From positions 1 through 62,433 of the forward strand of contig CAKUOH010000013.1 in assembly GCA_934668765.1 (NCBI GenBank): a stretch of 62,433 bases of DNA, given 5' to 3'. The first letter of the stretch is position 1, and each line of letters opens with the position of its first letter. The position numbers were made by a program, and so were the translations under genes. Positions 19,616 to 30,323 of the stretch are shown here, in pieces. Under the pieces are notes generated by a model, which ran no database searches, had not been told where the DNA came from, and saw only the letters and a program-made list of their open reading frames with translations. Source of the DNA: an uncultured Helicobacteraceae bacterium (GTDB lineage Bacteria > Campylobacterota > Campylobacteria > Campylobacterales > Helicobacteraceae).

Positions 19616-20338
19616 TTAAGTCCTTTTGCTTTTAAAAAAATAAATGCCGACAAAAAGCCCAATCATAGAAAATAACATTAGATACAAAATCCCTTGCGCC
19701 ACCATTTTCGCGCCTTTTTCATCTTTGGAAATATTATGGTGAATCTCTATGCCAAATTTCTCCGCGATTAAATCCACCGCTTCCACATAGCCATTGAAAA
19801 CTACCGCAGAGAGCGCACCACTCTCGCTATTTTTTTGTGGCAACAATGGCACCATATATTCCCAATAAATTTTCTTTTTATCATCTTTGGATAGGGCTTT
19901 GTTTGATTCATCGCTTGTGATTATATCTATTTTTTGCTCATTTTTTAGCATCACAATGACAACAAATGGCTTTTTTAATTTGTTATTTAAATAATTATAA
20001 AAATCTCGGTATTCTTTCACAGGCGCGGAATTTGCCATATAGACATAGAGATTTATGCCCGTTTTTTGCGCTAACTCAGCGGAAGTAGCATTAAAAAAAT
20101 CTATGCTTTTTTGATTGAGCAGTAAATCTGGGCTAAAAACAAAATTTTGTTGCGAATCGCTTGGATTTGCGCTTTGAATCGCATCTGGATTCGTGTCTTG
20201 AATTGCGTGATTTGTGCCTTGAATCTTGTGATTTGTGTTTGCAAGATTCGCATTTGGATTTAAATCCGCAAAACTTTGACTACAAATAAACAAGATTCCG
20301 CACACAATAAGCGGAATCTTTAGTGGGCAAAAGCGCAA
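19616..20338 (-). CDS. TPM-domain-like membrane-anchored protein
   Basis: 240 residues: signal peptide (1-24), then a low-complexity Asn/Thr/His-rich stretch (25-65) made of degenerate repeats. A globular periplasmic domain of TPM type follows (INLYVYMANSAPVKEYRDFYNYL, FVVIVMLKNEQKIDIITSD), then a C-terminal transmembrane helix (about 217-235). It is the last-but-one gene of the cbb3 cluster, so a role in oxidase biogenesis is possible but not shown. Confidence 0.65.
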   Translation of the reverse strand: MRFCPLKIPLIVCGILFICSQSFADLNPNANLANTNHKIQGTNHAIQDTNPDAIQSANPSDSQQNFVFSPDLLLNQKSIDFFNATSAELAQKTGINLYVYMANSAPVKEYRDFYNYLNNKLKKPFVVIVMLKNEQKIDIITSDESNKALSKDDKKKIYWEYMVPLLPQKNSESGALSAVVFNGYVEAVDLIAEKFGIEIHHNISKDEKGAKMVAQGILYLMLFSMIGLFVGIYFFKSKRT

Positions 20339-20340
20339 GT

Positions 20341-20448
20341 TTAAACCAAAAATAAAAACATATTTGGGATAAATGCAATCGCAATAGAGGCGACGATTAA
20401 GATTAGCAAAAAGCCAAAAAGTGCCTTTTCTACGACATTGTATTCCAT
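20341..20448 (-). CDS. 35-residue single-pass membrane protein in the cbb3 cluster
   Basis: A short frame with AAGGAGG 5 bases before its ATG. It encodes MEYNVVEKALFGFLLILIV followed by a hydrophobic tail ending FLFLV. It is one transmembrane helix, lying between the 73-residue protein and the TPM-like gene with only 2-10 base gaps. Small single-helix subunits are usual in cbb3 operons; identity not established. Confidence 0.65.
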   Translation of the reverse strand: MEYNVVEKALFGFLLILIVASIAIAFIPNMFLFLV

Positions 20449-20458
20449 ATTTGCCTCC

Positions 20459-20680
20459 TTATTTTAGCTCGTAATGCGCGGCATTTGACGGATTTATCAT
20501 CACTGCTTTTTGCGCATCGATAGTGTAATAATTTGTCGCTTCTGCCTTTTGGATGCCCACCGCTGTGAATCCTAAAAACGCCACGATTGCTAGTAGCAAC
20601 ACCACTGCGATAAAAAATCCCGTTAGCCCATTTAGCTGAAAATATCCGCCTTGCGCTTCTTCAAATTCAAACTCTTCCAT
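20459..20680 (-). CDS. small membrane protein next to ccoP (DUF4006-like)
   Basis: 73 residues with an acidic N-terminus, one transmembrane helix (about 19-42, within GLTGFFIAVVLLLAIVAFLG) and a short periplasmic tail. Length, position after ccoP and the LNGLTGFF motif fit the DUF4006 family of Campylobacterota; recalled, not searched. Starts 11 bases after ccoP. Confidence 0.7.
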   Translation of the reverse strand: MEEFEFEEAQGGYFQLNGLTGFFIAVVLLLAIVAFLGFTAVGIQKAEATNYYTIDAQKAVMINPSNAAHYELK

Positions 20681-20691
20681 TTTCCCGCCTC

Positions 20692-21555
20692 CTAATTGTC
20701 TGATAAGATAAAGTTATTTAACGCTTTTTCTTGATACGCGCTGAAATTTGCATAATCAAATGTAGGCATTTTGCCGATTGCCCCAGCCTTGCCCCTTTTT
20801 AGAACTTCTTGCAAGAATGTAAAAGTCCCATAGGTAGTCAAATCAGGTGCGAATCCTTCAATACCACCTACTATACCTTTGCCATCCTCTCCGTGGCAAG
20901 CCACACAATGCGTAGCATAAAGCGTCCTACCTTGCTCGATGGATTCGGCGTTTGCGGGAATTTTTGCGCTTGATAGCTCTGCCATCACAAAATCTGCGAT
21001 ATTTGTCGCCTCTGCATCTGTCATTTCGATAGGCACCATCATCACGCCTATGTAATTCATACCTGTGCTACCCTCTTTGATGACTTTTACAATCTGATCT
21101 TTTCTGCCCCATTTATTTAAATCCGCAGCCTTACCATCAATCCCACTTTTATCAAAGCCGTGGCATTGTGAGCACTGCACTTGGAAAATATTATCGCCCA
21201 TTGTGGTTAGCTCACTCTCGCTTAAAGATGCCCATTTTGCTTGATAGGTTTGATTGTATTTGGCGACTTCACGGTTATACTCGCCGATTTGCGAATACGC
21301 ATTTAGTGGATAGCCCACGAAAATATACCACAATCCCCAAATAATCACACATAAAAATGACGCCGCCCAGCCGATAGGCAAGTCGTTTTTAAACTCTTTA
21401 ATGCCATCCCAATCTTCATCTGTCAATTCGCCATCATTGCTACTATTTTTGATTTTGCTAAAATAAGTAGCTGTGATAAACGCCACCAAAACCAATATGA
21501 CAAATGCGCCCACAAGCGCAAGTATCGTCATATTATCGCTTAATAAATTTTGCAT
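20692..21555 (-). CDS. ccoP: cbb3-type cytochrome c oxidase diheme subunit CcoP
   Basis: 287 residues with two N-terminal transmembrane helices (about 9-31 and 62-81) and two c-type haem sites, C128xxCH132 and C217xxCH221. It passes electrons from cytochrome c to CcoO/CcoN. Third catalytic gene of the ccoNOQP operon. Confidence 0.96.
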   Translation of the reverse strand: MQNLLSDNMTILALVGAFVILVLVAFITATYFSKIKNSSNDGELTDEDWDGIKEFKNDLPIGWAASFLCVIIWGLWYIFVGYPLNAYSQIGEYNREVAKYNQTYQAKWASLSESELTTMGDNIFQVQCSQCHGFDKSGIDGKAADLNKWGRKDQIVKVIKEGSTGMNYIGVMMVPIEMTDAEATNIADFVMAELSSAKIPANAESIEQGRTLYATHCVACHGEDGKGIVGGIEGFAPDLTTYGTFTFLQEVLKRGKAGAIGKMPTFDYANFSAYQEKALNNFILSDN

Positions 21556-21568
21556 TATTATTTCCTCC

Positions 21569-21760
21569 CTATTCCCTAGATTCTAATGGCGCATCTGTAA
21601 TATTATCATCTAACGCCAAACGCGCATATTTTTCGTAGTCCTTTGCGCCCGTGCGCTGCGCTCTATACATATAATAAATATATGAGTATAAAAATACCAC
21701 AAGCGCAATCGTTGCGGCAAAATACAAATATCCTCTAAACTCTACAATCGCCTCTATCAT
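21569..21760 (-). CDS. ccoQ: cbb3 oxidase subunit CcoQ
   Basis: 63 residues, one transmembrane helix (about 12-32), then a charged tail. It lies between ccoO and ccoP, the standard place of ccoQ/fixQ, which stabilises the oxidase. Called by position and topology. Confidence 0.8.
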   Translation of the reverse strand: MIEAIVEFRGYLYFAATIALVVFLYSYIYYMYRAQRTGAKDYEKYARLALDDNITDAPLESRE

Positions 21761-21769
21761 AGCACACCT

Positions 21770-22597
21770 CTAGTTAGGATTCGCCTGTGAATCAGGTGCG
21801 CTTTGTGTGCTAGTGGGATTTTCGGGGCTAGATTCGGCAGGTGATTCAGGCGAAAGATTCGCAGATGAATCCGCTTGTGTATTTGAATCGCTCTGCGCCA
21901 TAGCTGTTGTGCCACCTGTGCGCCTTGCTTGGCTTAAACTTTTCATATATGCAATTAGTGCTACAATCTCCCTAACCTCGCCATTTTTATATGCATCCTC
22001 AATGTCTTTATTTTTCATTTCAAGGACAATGGCTTCAGCCTCGCGCATAAATTCTGCCTTTGCTTCATCTAGTGTGCCTAATTTTGGATTATTTGGCGTA
22101 TCATAAGGCACACCAAATACGACTTTTTGCGTATAAGCGTCCGCATAAGCCGTCTCAAAATCCGTTTGCTTAAAGAAATTATGCTGATAGTTTGGCATAA
22201 TACTTCCCGGCACGACACTAGCAGGGTCCCACATATGATTTGAATGCCAATCCGCAGCACTTCTACTATCGCCTACTCTATGCAAGTCTGGTCCGATTCG
22301 CTTTGAGCCCCACAAAAATGGTCTATCATAGGCATATTCGCCACTTAAACTATATGCGCCATATCTATCTGTTTCTGCTTTAAATGGGCGGATTAGCTGT
22401 GAATGGCAGTTGTAGCAACCCTCTTTCATATAGACTTGTCTTCCTGCGACTTCTAGCACACTATAAGGTTTTAGCCCTTCTAGTGGGCGCGAAGTTTTTG
22501 CAAAGTTTGGCAGAATCTCAACTAACCCAGCGATTGAAAATACCAGCAAAAACGCCACCGTGAAAAAGAATGGATTTCTCTCTAACCAATTAAACAT
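21770..22597 (-). CDS. ccoO: cbb3-type cytochrome c oxidase monohaem subunit CcoO
   Basis: 275 residues: one N-terminal membrane anchor (10-30), a haem c site C61YNCH65 followed by the conserved SQLIRPF, and GPDLHRVG. The last 50 residues are a Ser/Pro/Gln/Asn-rich low-complexity tail that makes this subunit longer than the usual 230. In the operon with ccoN upstream and ccoQ 9 bases downstream. Confidence 0.95.
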   Translation of the reverse strand: MFNWLERNPFFFTVAFLLVFSIAGLVEILPNFAKTSRPLEGLKPYSVLEVAGRQVYMKEGCYNCHSQLIRPFKAETDRYGAYSLSGEYAYDRPFLWGSKRIGPDLHRVGDSRSAADWHSNHMWDPASVVPGSIMPNYQHNFFKQTDFETAYADAYTQKVVFGVPYDTPNNPKLGTLDEAKAEFMREAEAIVLEMKNKDIEDAYKNGEVREIVALIAYMKSLSQARRTGGTTAMAQSDSNTQADSSANLSPESPAESSPENPTSTQSAPDSQANPN

Positions 22598-22611
22598 ATC
22601 CTTTTCCTCCC

Positions 22612-24081
22612 TTAATTCTCTTGCATAGGTGTCGCAAATGCAGGCTCTTTGTCAATCTCTTTTGACGCTGTCATAGTCATAATGATATTATAAACAAACA
22701 TAAAGAAACCAAGCAAATACAACACACCAGCGACCGAACGAATCACATAATATAAATGCAAACTAGCCACCGTGTCAATAAAGCTATAAAGCGGACTACC
22801 AAATTCATCAGTCGCCCTCCACATCATACCTTGCGAAATCCCTGCAATCCACATACTTGAAAAATATAGGATAATGCCAAGCGTCATAATCCAAAACTGC
22901 ATATCCATAATCTTTTTGGAATAAATTTCGCGCTTAAAGATTCGCGGTGTGATATGATAACAAGCCGCAATGATTGTAAATCCTACCCAGCCCAAAACGC
23001 CATCGTGCACATGTCCCACAATCCAATCTGTAAAGTGCGCCAAAGCATTTACCGAGCGAATGGATTGAATCGGTCCCTCTAAAGTTGATAGCATATAAAA
23101 AGTCGAAGCCAACACTAAAAATTTAATGAGTGGCGATTCGCGTAATTGATGCCATTGTCCGCGCATTGTAAGAAGCATATTGATTGCCGTCCCCCAAGAA
23201 GGCAAAATCAAAATCACACTAAACACCGAGCCAAGCGTTTGCACCCAATCGGGCGTTGTAGAATAAATCAAATGGTGTCCGCCCGCCCAAATATACACAA
23301 ACATCAAGCTCCAAAAGCTAAATAGCGTAAGTTTGTATGAAAAAATAGGCTGCCCTGATTCTTTTGGTAAGAAATAATACATTACGCCAATGATTGCAGA
23401 AGTAAAGACAAATGCAACCGCATTATGTCCCCACCACCATTGCACCATAGCGTCATTTGTCCCTGCATACAGCGACACAGAATGCCAAACGCTCCCCACA
23501 CCAGCCACTAGCCAAGTAGGAATCGCAAGATTATTAAAGATATAAAGTGCGCTCACCGCCACAAAACTAGCGATAAAATACCAAAGGCTAATATATATCG
23601 TTTGCTCTCTGCGCACCGCCATAGAGCCAAAAAGGCTAACGCCCCAAAGCACCCACACCACGACAACAACCAAGTCCAAAATCCAAGGTAACTCCGCGTA
23701 TTCTTTGGATTGTGTGATACCTAAAAGTAGCGTAACAACCGCTAACGCAATTAAAACCACATAAATCCAAAAATGCAAAATGCCTATGATTTTCAAAAAT
23801 GGGTGCTGATTGTAAGTGATTTTAAGCACTCTTTGCCCCAAGTAATACCACGCAGCCCAGATTCCACTAAGCGTGAATCCATAAATCACGCCATTCGTGT
23901 GGAGCGGACGCAAACGCCCAAATAATCCATACTCACCAGCGATATGATTAAGCGATGGAAATGCCATTTGAAACGCGATGATTACGCCCACAAGCATACC
24001 AACGATTCCAAAAATCAAAGTCGTCCAAAGAAACAGCTTTGCGATGGAATAATCATACTCTAATACATTCTTTGTATCCAT
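22612..24081 (-). CDS. ccoN: cbb3-type cytochrome c oxidase catalytic subunit CcoN
   Basis: 489 residues, 12 transmembrane helices, with the haem and Cu-B histidine segments (RPLHTNGVIYG, WWWGHNAVAF, HHLIYSTTPDW, GHVHDGVLGW). It reduces O2 in microaerobic respiration. The start at 24081 (GGAGG just upstream) is preferred to an upstream ATG at 24156, which would add a non-homologous leader spanning the promoter. Confidence 0.96.
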   Translation of the reverse strand: MDTKNVLEYDYSIAKLFLWTTLIFGIVGMLVGVIIAFQMAFPSLNHIAGEYGLFGRLRPLHTNGVIYGFTLSGIWAAWYYLGQRVLKITYNQHPFLKIIGILHFWIYVVLIALAVVTLLLGITQSKEYAELPWILDLVVVVVWVLWGVSLFGSMAVRREQTIYISLWYFIASFVAVSALYIFNNLAIPTWLVAGVGSVWHSVSLYAGTNDAMVQWWWGHNAVAFVFTSAIIGVMYYFLPKESGQPIFSYKLTLFSFWSLMFVYIWAGGHHLIYSTTPDWVQTLGSVFSVILILPSWGTAINMLLTMRGQWHQLRESPLIKFLVLASTFYMLSTLEGPIQSIRSVNALAHFTDWIVGHVHDGVLGWVGFTIIAACYHITPRIFKREIYSKKIMDMQFWIMTLGIILYFSSMWIAGISQGMMWRATDEFGSPLYSFIDTVASLHLYYVIRSVAGVLYLLGFFMFVYNIIMTMTASKEIDKEPAFATPMQEN

Positions 24082-24112
24082 ACTTCCTCCTACTTTAATA
24101 AAATAAAGCGCA

Positions 24113-24118
24113 ATTATA
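24113..24118 (-). promoter_or_regulatory. ccoNOQP promoter -10
   Basis: TATAAT on the minus strand, about 32 bases before the ccoN ATG, with AGGAGG following. No recognisable -35 box, as is common in Helicobacter. Confidence 0.6.
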
Positions 24119-24256
24119 CTAAATAAAATGTTTAAATTTATATAAAATTTGCACAAAATGTCAATTTTTTGCTAATAAATTACTAGGTTTTGGCTAATTT
24201 TTTGGAATCTACTTTGAATCTAGGGAGGCGATTTGTGGTAAAACACGCTAAAGATT

Positions 24257-24610
24257 CATCATTGCAAGGCGAATCGTAGATTCGCGCAAAGCAATCCACG
24301 AATCAAGTGCGAATCTACCATTCTGTCATTGCGAGGAAGTCCGCAGGACTGACGAAGCAATCCAAAAAAATTTAGATTCGCTCCTCATTCTGTCATTGCG
24401 AAACTTGCCTTTAGGTAAGTCGTGGCAAACCAAATGGCGCGAATCTAAAGATAAATAAAAATCAATAATTTAAAAGCGAATCAATAAATTAGATTTTTAG
24501 AATCTATGCGCAGATTCGCCAAAAGTAAGCGATTCGCATTTGATTCAAAAGTCGCCTAAATAGATTGCTTCGTTGTTTTCGCATTCGCTCAAACTGCCTC
24601 GCAATGACGA
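24257..24610. repeat. cluster of four dispersed palindromic repeats
   Basis: Copies at 24257-24299, 24324-24364, 24391-24432 and (inverted) 24561-24610 fill the 640-base gap between the ccoN and lipoprotein promoters. No gene is visible there. 24324-24364 shares its centre (AGTCCGCAGGACT) with the inverted copy at 7431-7470. Confidence 0.8.
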
Positions 24611-24685
24611 TGATTTCACGCGAATCGCAAATAACTCCATCATTATAGATTTGAAACACAAATCAAAACAATCCGCATTTTTTGA

Positions 24686-24691
24686 TATAAT
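24686..24691 (+). promoter_or_regulatory. promoter -10 of the 24.7 kb lipoprotein gene
   Basis: TTTGATATAAT, an extended -10, 30 bases before the ATG at 24721, followed by an AAGGA ribosome-binding site. Confidence 0.6.
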
Positions 24692-24720
24692 TTGCCCAAA
24701 ATCTCACATTAAGGACACAA

Positions 24721-25338
24721 ATGAAATTCTTGCATTGTGCCATACCGTGCTTATGCTTTATATTTTTCAGTGGTTGCGGTGTTGTAGCGTATTATTCAAC
24801 CGAATCAGACCCACAATTTAGCCTTAACAAACAAGAGCCTATCGCCATCTATACAAGCGAAATGCCCACCGTATCGGAGAAAAAATTAGGGCGATTGCTT
24901 GGAGAGCTAATGGCATTGGAGGGCTTTAAAGTGGCAGGATTTAATATAGATAGTCAAAAAACTGCGTGTAGAGTTACTTTTAAGACAAATACTTCATCGC
25001 AAACATACACAGGCAGTTATACCACATATAAAACAAGCACCCATAGCACTTACATTCCCGGCAATTTTAGCCCTTATGAATATAAACCTAGTCGCACCAT
25101 AACGACTACCACACAAACGCCTATTGGTAATGTTTATACAAGCGTGGTTGTTTATCGAACTATGGGCATTAATATTTTTTGTGAAAATAACGGCAAATTA
25201 GATAATATTTGGTATGGAAGCTTTAGCGCAGATATGGATACTTATGACATTTACCGAGAGTATATTTTAGTAAATCTTATAAGGCTTATCGGCACGGACT
25301 TTGAAGGTTATCTTGATGTGAGTAGTATTGATGAATGA
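24721..25338 (+). CDS. putative lipoprotein
   Basis: 205 residues with a lipoprotein signal (1-18) and lipobox FSGC (Cys19). The mature part begins with a two-stranded pattern (PIAIYTSEMPTVSEKKLG) and holds a long Tyr/Thr/Ser-rich stretch (about 95-145). Family not recognised. Convergent with tilS and apparently monocistronic. Confidence 0.75.
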   Translation: MKFLHCAIPCLCFIFFSGCGVVAYYSTESDPQFSLNKQEPIAIYTSEMPTVSEKKLGRLLGELMALEGFKVAGFNIDSQKTACRVTFKTNTSSQTYTGSYTTYKTSTHSTYIPGNFSPYEYKPSRTITTTTQTPIGNVYTSVVVYRTMGINIFCENNGKLDNIWYGSFSADMDTYDIYREYILVNLIRLIGTDFEGYLDVSSIDE

Positions 25339-25348
25339 ATTTTATTGT

Positions 25349-26422
25349 TTAAATTTTACTTAATTTAAGTGCATTTTTTAGCGAATCCATCGTGATTTCA
25401 TCGACAAAGGGGCGAATCTTTGGTGGGATTTTGGCGATTCGTAATTTTTCTCTAAACTTTTTGTCGTATCTTTGCGCATTTTGCAAGTCATTTGCGCACA
25501 TAAAAATAAAATTTACATTTGAATCAATCACAATTTTATCGCCCAAAATGCAAGAAAAATCGCTTTTTATAATCTCAACACGCTGATTTTGGCTAATGAC
25601 ATAGCCAAGCCGTTTTGCAACACTATCGATTTGTGCAAAAAGTTGCAGTGGCACAAAATCAGCGCGTGGGATTAAAAAAATATGCTTTATTTGCAAAACT
25701 TGCGATTCGCCATACAGCGCGTTAAAATCCGCATTTAGATACCGAAGCGATTTCACAATCCCGCGCACAAATTTTTTTACAAGTTTATTGCCAAATTTTT
25801 TGCGAAAATAATTGCGTTTAAAATTTGCATTTTTATTGCTTTTATCTATAAAAAATTTGATTTTATGTGCTTTTAAAAATGCCTTAATCTCAAAGCGCGA
25901 AATCTCGCTCATCGGGCGAATAATGCGGTAAGTTTGGCGATTTTTTGTGCGTGAATCTAGTTGCGAATCTAGTTGCGATTCGCACTCTAAAAACCTAAAA
26001 TTAGATTTGACATTACTGCTAAACCCAAGCAATGAATTTAGCCCACAGCCCTTTGTTAGCTGCATTAAAAGCCACTCAAATCTATCATTTAGTTGGTGGG
26101 CTAAAATGAGATTTTCATAGTCATTTTCTAAAATCACACGCTCAAAAAACGCGTATCTCACGCGCCTAGCTTCGCCCTCAAAGTTGCGCTTGATTTTTGG
26201 CGAATCAAAAATAAAGATTTTTTTATGGTATTTTTTTGCAAGTTTTTTGGCGTATTTTATTTCATCTTTCGCGCTTTTTCGCACACCATAATTGACTATT
26301 CCCAAATCAAAAGCGATTTTTTCACGCATTAGGGCAAAAAACAGCGCAGTTGAATCCACTCCACCGCTAAAAGCAAGTAGATTTTTGCGCCCTTTTAACG
26401 CGTCTAAATGCAGTAAATTCAA
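25349..26422 (-). CDS. tilS: tRNA(Ile)-lysidine synthase
   Basis: It modifies C34 of tRNA-Ile(CAU) to lysidine so that it reads AUA. The PP-loop SGGVDS (residues 19-24) and the following NYGVRKSAKDE and AHQLNDRFEW elements are typical. 357 residues; the C-terminal domain is short, as in other epsilon members. A TTG at 26420-26422 is the likely start, 6 bases after the panB stop. A Leu-Asp-Ser duplication (QLDSQLDSR) marks a low-complexity insert near the middle. Confidence 0.93.
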   Translation of the reverse strand: MNLLHLDALKGRKNLLAFSGGVDSTALFFALMREKIAFDLGIVNYGVRKSAKDEIKYAKKLAKKYHKKIFIFDSPKIKRNFEGEARRVRYAFFERVILENDYENLILAHQLNDRFEWLLMQLTKGCGLNSLLGFSSNVKSNFRFLECESQLDSQLDSRTKNRQTYRIIRPMSEISRFEIKAFLKAHKIKFFIDKSNKNANFKRNYFRKKFGNKLVKKFVRGIVKSLRYLNADFNALYGESQVLQIKHIFLIPRADFVPLQLFAQIDSVAKRLGYVISQNQRVEIIKSDFSCILGDKIVIDSNVNFIFMCANDLQNAQRYDKKFREKLRIAKIPPKIRPFVDEITMDSLKNALKLSKI

Positions 26423-26428
26423 AGCAAA

Positions 26429-27205
26429 CTAATAGCTTTCATTTTCATTTGGAAAATCGCCGCGTTTAATGTCTGCGACATATCGCCCAATCGCCTCTTT
26501 TAGCAAATTTTCGCCATCCATATATTTGCGGACAAATTTGGGCGTGAATTTGTTAAAAAAGCCAAAAGCATCGCTCCACACGAGAATCTGCCCATCTGTC
26601 CCATTGCCACTGCCAATGCCTATCGTAGGGATTTTTAGGCTCTGCGTGATTTTTGTGGCAATATCTGCCTTTGTGCCTTCCATAAGCACGCTAAAACAGC
26701 CGATTTTTTCCAAATCTAGCGCAAGATTTAACAACGCACTTTTTTCATCATCGCTTTTGCCTTTGACTTTATAACCCTCATTGCGGAAAAATTGCGGTTT
26801 TAGCCCGATATGCGCCATAATGGCGATTCCATTATCCACTAGCTCGGCTACAAGCGGGATTTTACTAGCTCCCACTTCAAGCTTTAGCGCGTCTGCGCCC
26901 GTTTCTTTGTAAAGGCGAATCGCATTTTTGACACCAACCGCCACATTTTGATATGTGCCAAAAGGCATATCAGCCACAAGTAGCGAATTTTTCACAGCTT
27001 TTCGCACGGCTTTTGTGTGATAAATCATATCGCGGAGCGTTAGCGGGAGTGTGTCATCATTGCCTCCAAAACTCATAGACAAGCTATCGCCTACCAAAAT
27101 CATATCTACTTCATTATCAAAAATCCCGCCCATAAGCGCGTCATACGCGGTAATTGCAGAGATTTTGGATACGCCTTTTAGCTTTTGAAATTGTGAAATT
27201 GTCAT
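26429..27205 (-). CDS. panB: ketopantoate hydroxymethyltransferase
   Basis: First committed step of pantothenate synthesis: it adds a hydroxymethyl group from 5,10-methylene-THF to alpha-ketoisovalerate. 258 residues with MILVGDSLSMSFGG, DMPFGTY, LKLEVG and GIGSGNGTDGQILVW, all characteristic. In an apparent operon: LEA14-like lipoprotein, panB, tilS. Confidence 0.95.
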   Translation of the reverse strand: MTISQFQKLKGVSKISAITAYDALMGGIFDNEVDMILVGDSLSMSFGGNDDTLPLTLRDMIYHTKAVRKAVKNSLLVADMPFGTYQNVAVGVKNAIRLYKETGADALKLEVGASKIPLVAELVDNGIAIMAHIGLKPQFFRNEGYKVKGKSDDEKSALLNLALDLEKIGCFSVLMEGTKADIATKITQSLKIPTIGIGSGNGTDGQILVWSDAFGFFNKFTPKFVRKYMDGENLLKEAIGRYVADIKRGDFPNENESY

Positions 27206-27221
27206 TTACGCGCCCTTGCTA

Positions 27222-28052
27222 TTATTCAAAATCCTTGCTTAATTTTAGCGGAATTTTGTAGTTTAAATCACCTAATTGCAGATTCGCACTAATATCTATC
27301 TGTGTGCCATTTTCGCCACCTTTTGGAAGTGAAAAACTAAAATTATCCATAATTATATCTATGCTTTCATCGCTTTGTTTCGCGCTTTTTGCATCGCCAT
27401 TGAAATCAATGCCAGAGATTTTAAGAGCATAAGAGATGTTTTCTAGTGCGAATTTTGCTTTTGTAGCGTTTTTAAGATTTACTATAATTTTTGGATTATT
27501 AAGCGCAAAACTTGCCTCTTTTAGAGCGAATTTAGGATTTATGGTAGGCAAATTTAACTCAAATCGCTCTCGCAAATTATACTCAAATAGCGAATCGCTA
27601 GGCGTTATGCCCGTATTATTTGGGACAAAAATCGTAGTTACCACCTCAACCTTAAAAGGCAGTGAATCGCGCTTGGTATAGTCTTTTATCATCTTTACCA
27701 AGTCATTTATGCGAATATCTGAATCCAAATTGATATTGCTTTTGGAGCGTGCCTCTAGCTTAGTTTTATCGTTAATTTTATAGGAATTTATGATTTTATT
27801 TTCATAGTAAATATTTATCATCGCATCTTTGATATTTACGCTCAAAGGGAGAAAATTATTGATTGAAATGCTTGATTCAAGCACCAGCGAATCTAAATTT
27901 ATGGATTTTATTTTCACGGAGTTTATGCTAATTTGGGGCTTAAATCGTATGTCTTCAAACACCGACTTTGTGCTAACCTCCGCACACGCGCTAAAAAATG
28001 TAGCCACAAAAATGCCAAATGCCATATTTACTACAAAGAAAATTTTTCGCAA
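27222..28052 (-). CDS. LEA14-like lipoprotein
   Basis: 276 residues, lipoprotein signal with lipobox FSAC (Cys23). Two tandem beta domains follow of the LEA type 2/water-stress kind (LDSLVLESSISINNFLPL and the later FALNNPKIIVNLKNATKAK). Such proteins are outer- or inner-membrane-attached folds of unclear role. First gene of the operon with panB, 16 bases upstream of it. Confidence 0.75.
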   Translation of the reverse strand: MRKIFFVVNMAFGIFVATFFSACAEVSTKSVFEDIRFKPQISINSVKIKSINLDSLVLESSISINNFLPLSVNIKDAMINIYYENKIINSYKINDKTKLEARSKSNINLDSDIRINDLVKMIKDYTKRDSLPFKVEVVTTIFVPNNTGITPSDSLFEYNLRERFELNLPTINPKFALKEASFALNNPKIIVNLKNATKAKFALENISYALKISGIDFNGDAKSAKQSDESIDIIMDNFSFSLPKGGENGTQIDISANLQLGDLNYKIPLKLSKDFE

Positions 28053-28169
28053 AACTAAAATCCTTTATTTTTTTAAGATTCGTGCTTGAATAAGCCATAA
28101 ATTCACATTTAATTCACGCTAGATTCGGACGAATCAAACACCGAATCAAACGCGATTTTTAAAAAAATC

Positions 28170-29525
<1,356 letters not shown>

Positions 29526-29874
29526 TTATCCTTTGAAGTGAAATTTATGCGTGATTTGCGGAAATTCTTGCGATTTTATGAAAATTTCATTTATTTAAGA
29601 AAAGTTCAAATTCACGGATTTTTGAAAATCACGCATTGTAATTGTATGAAAAATTTGCTTTGATTTTTTTTAAATTTACAAGTTTTTTTGAATTTTGGCA
29701 AAAAAATTTTAGTTTTTTTACAAAGATTTTATAATCCAAGCGCGAATCTGCTACAAAAAGAAACAAAAATGTGGCGAATCAATCGAATTTATCGTTTATT
29801 TTTCGCAGAATCTAACTATAACAATTTGCCATAGAATTTAGATTCGCGTTAAAATAGCTTTTATGGGCATAGAT

Positions 29875-30192
29875 TCACGCGAAATGCAGCAAATACACGG
29901 CAACTAGCACGAGTGCGATTCCAAAAAATCCTATGGGCTTTAATCGTTGCTTGAAAAATATATATCCACCGCCAACCGTTCCTAAAATGCCGATTGCGCC
30001 CCATAGCGTGTATGCTACGGGCAATTCCATTCCTTTATCAAGGGCAAGTGCTAGTAGCAAAAATACAATATCCACCAATACAAGTGCTAGAATCCCCCAC
30101 CAAAGCTGTCTAAATCCATCAGATTTCGCCAAAGCCAAGTTTGCAACTATATCTAAAATGCCCGATAAAAATACCAATAAAAACGCCGCCAT
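29875..30192 (-). CDS. SMR-family small multidrug transporter subunit
   Basis: 105 residues, four transmembrane helices, with the SMR pattern (AYTLWGAIGILGTVGGGYIFFKQRLKP). The fully conserved helix-1 Glu of SMR transporters appears to be Asp (SGILDIVAN), as in some paired-type subunits. It overlaps an upstream truncated partner by one base (TAATG), the coupling usual for two-gene SMR pairs. Confidence 0.85.
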   Translation of the reverse strand: MAAFLLVFLSGILDIVANLALAKSDGFRQLWWGILALVLVDIVFLLLALALDKGMELPVAYTLWGAIGILGTVGGGYIFFKQRLKPIGFFGIALVLVAVYLLHFA

Positions 30193-30323
30193 TATTGCGC
30201 CTTTGCTTTGTCGTGGATCACTTTTGCGTCTTGTGATGATGAGCTATTTTCGCTGTGCTCTTCGCCTAAAATTATGCAGACAATTCCGCTAAAACCAAGT
30301 GCTATGCCAAAATACTCTAACAT
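30192..30323 (-). pseudogene. C-terminal remnant of the partner SMR subunit
   Basis: A 43-codon frame reads LEYFGIALGFSGIVCIILGEE, the last helix of an SMR protein, plus a charged tail. The first three helices are missing. Sequence upstream is AT-rich and non-coding, so the gene was cut at the edge of the accessory region. Confidence 0.6.
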
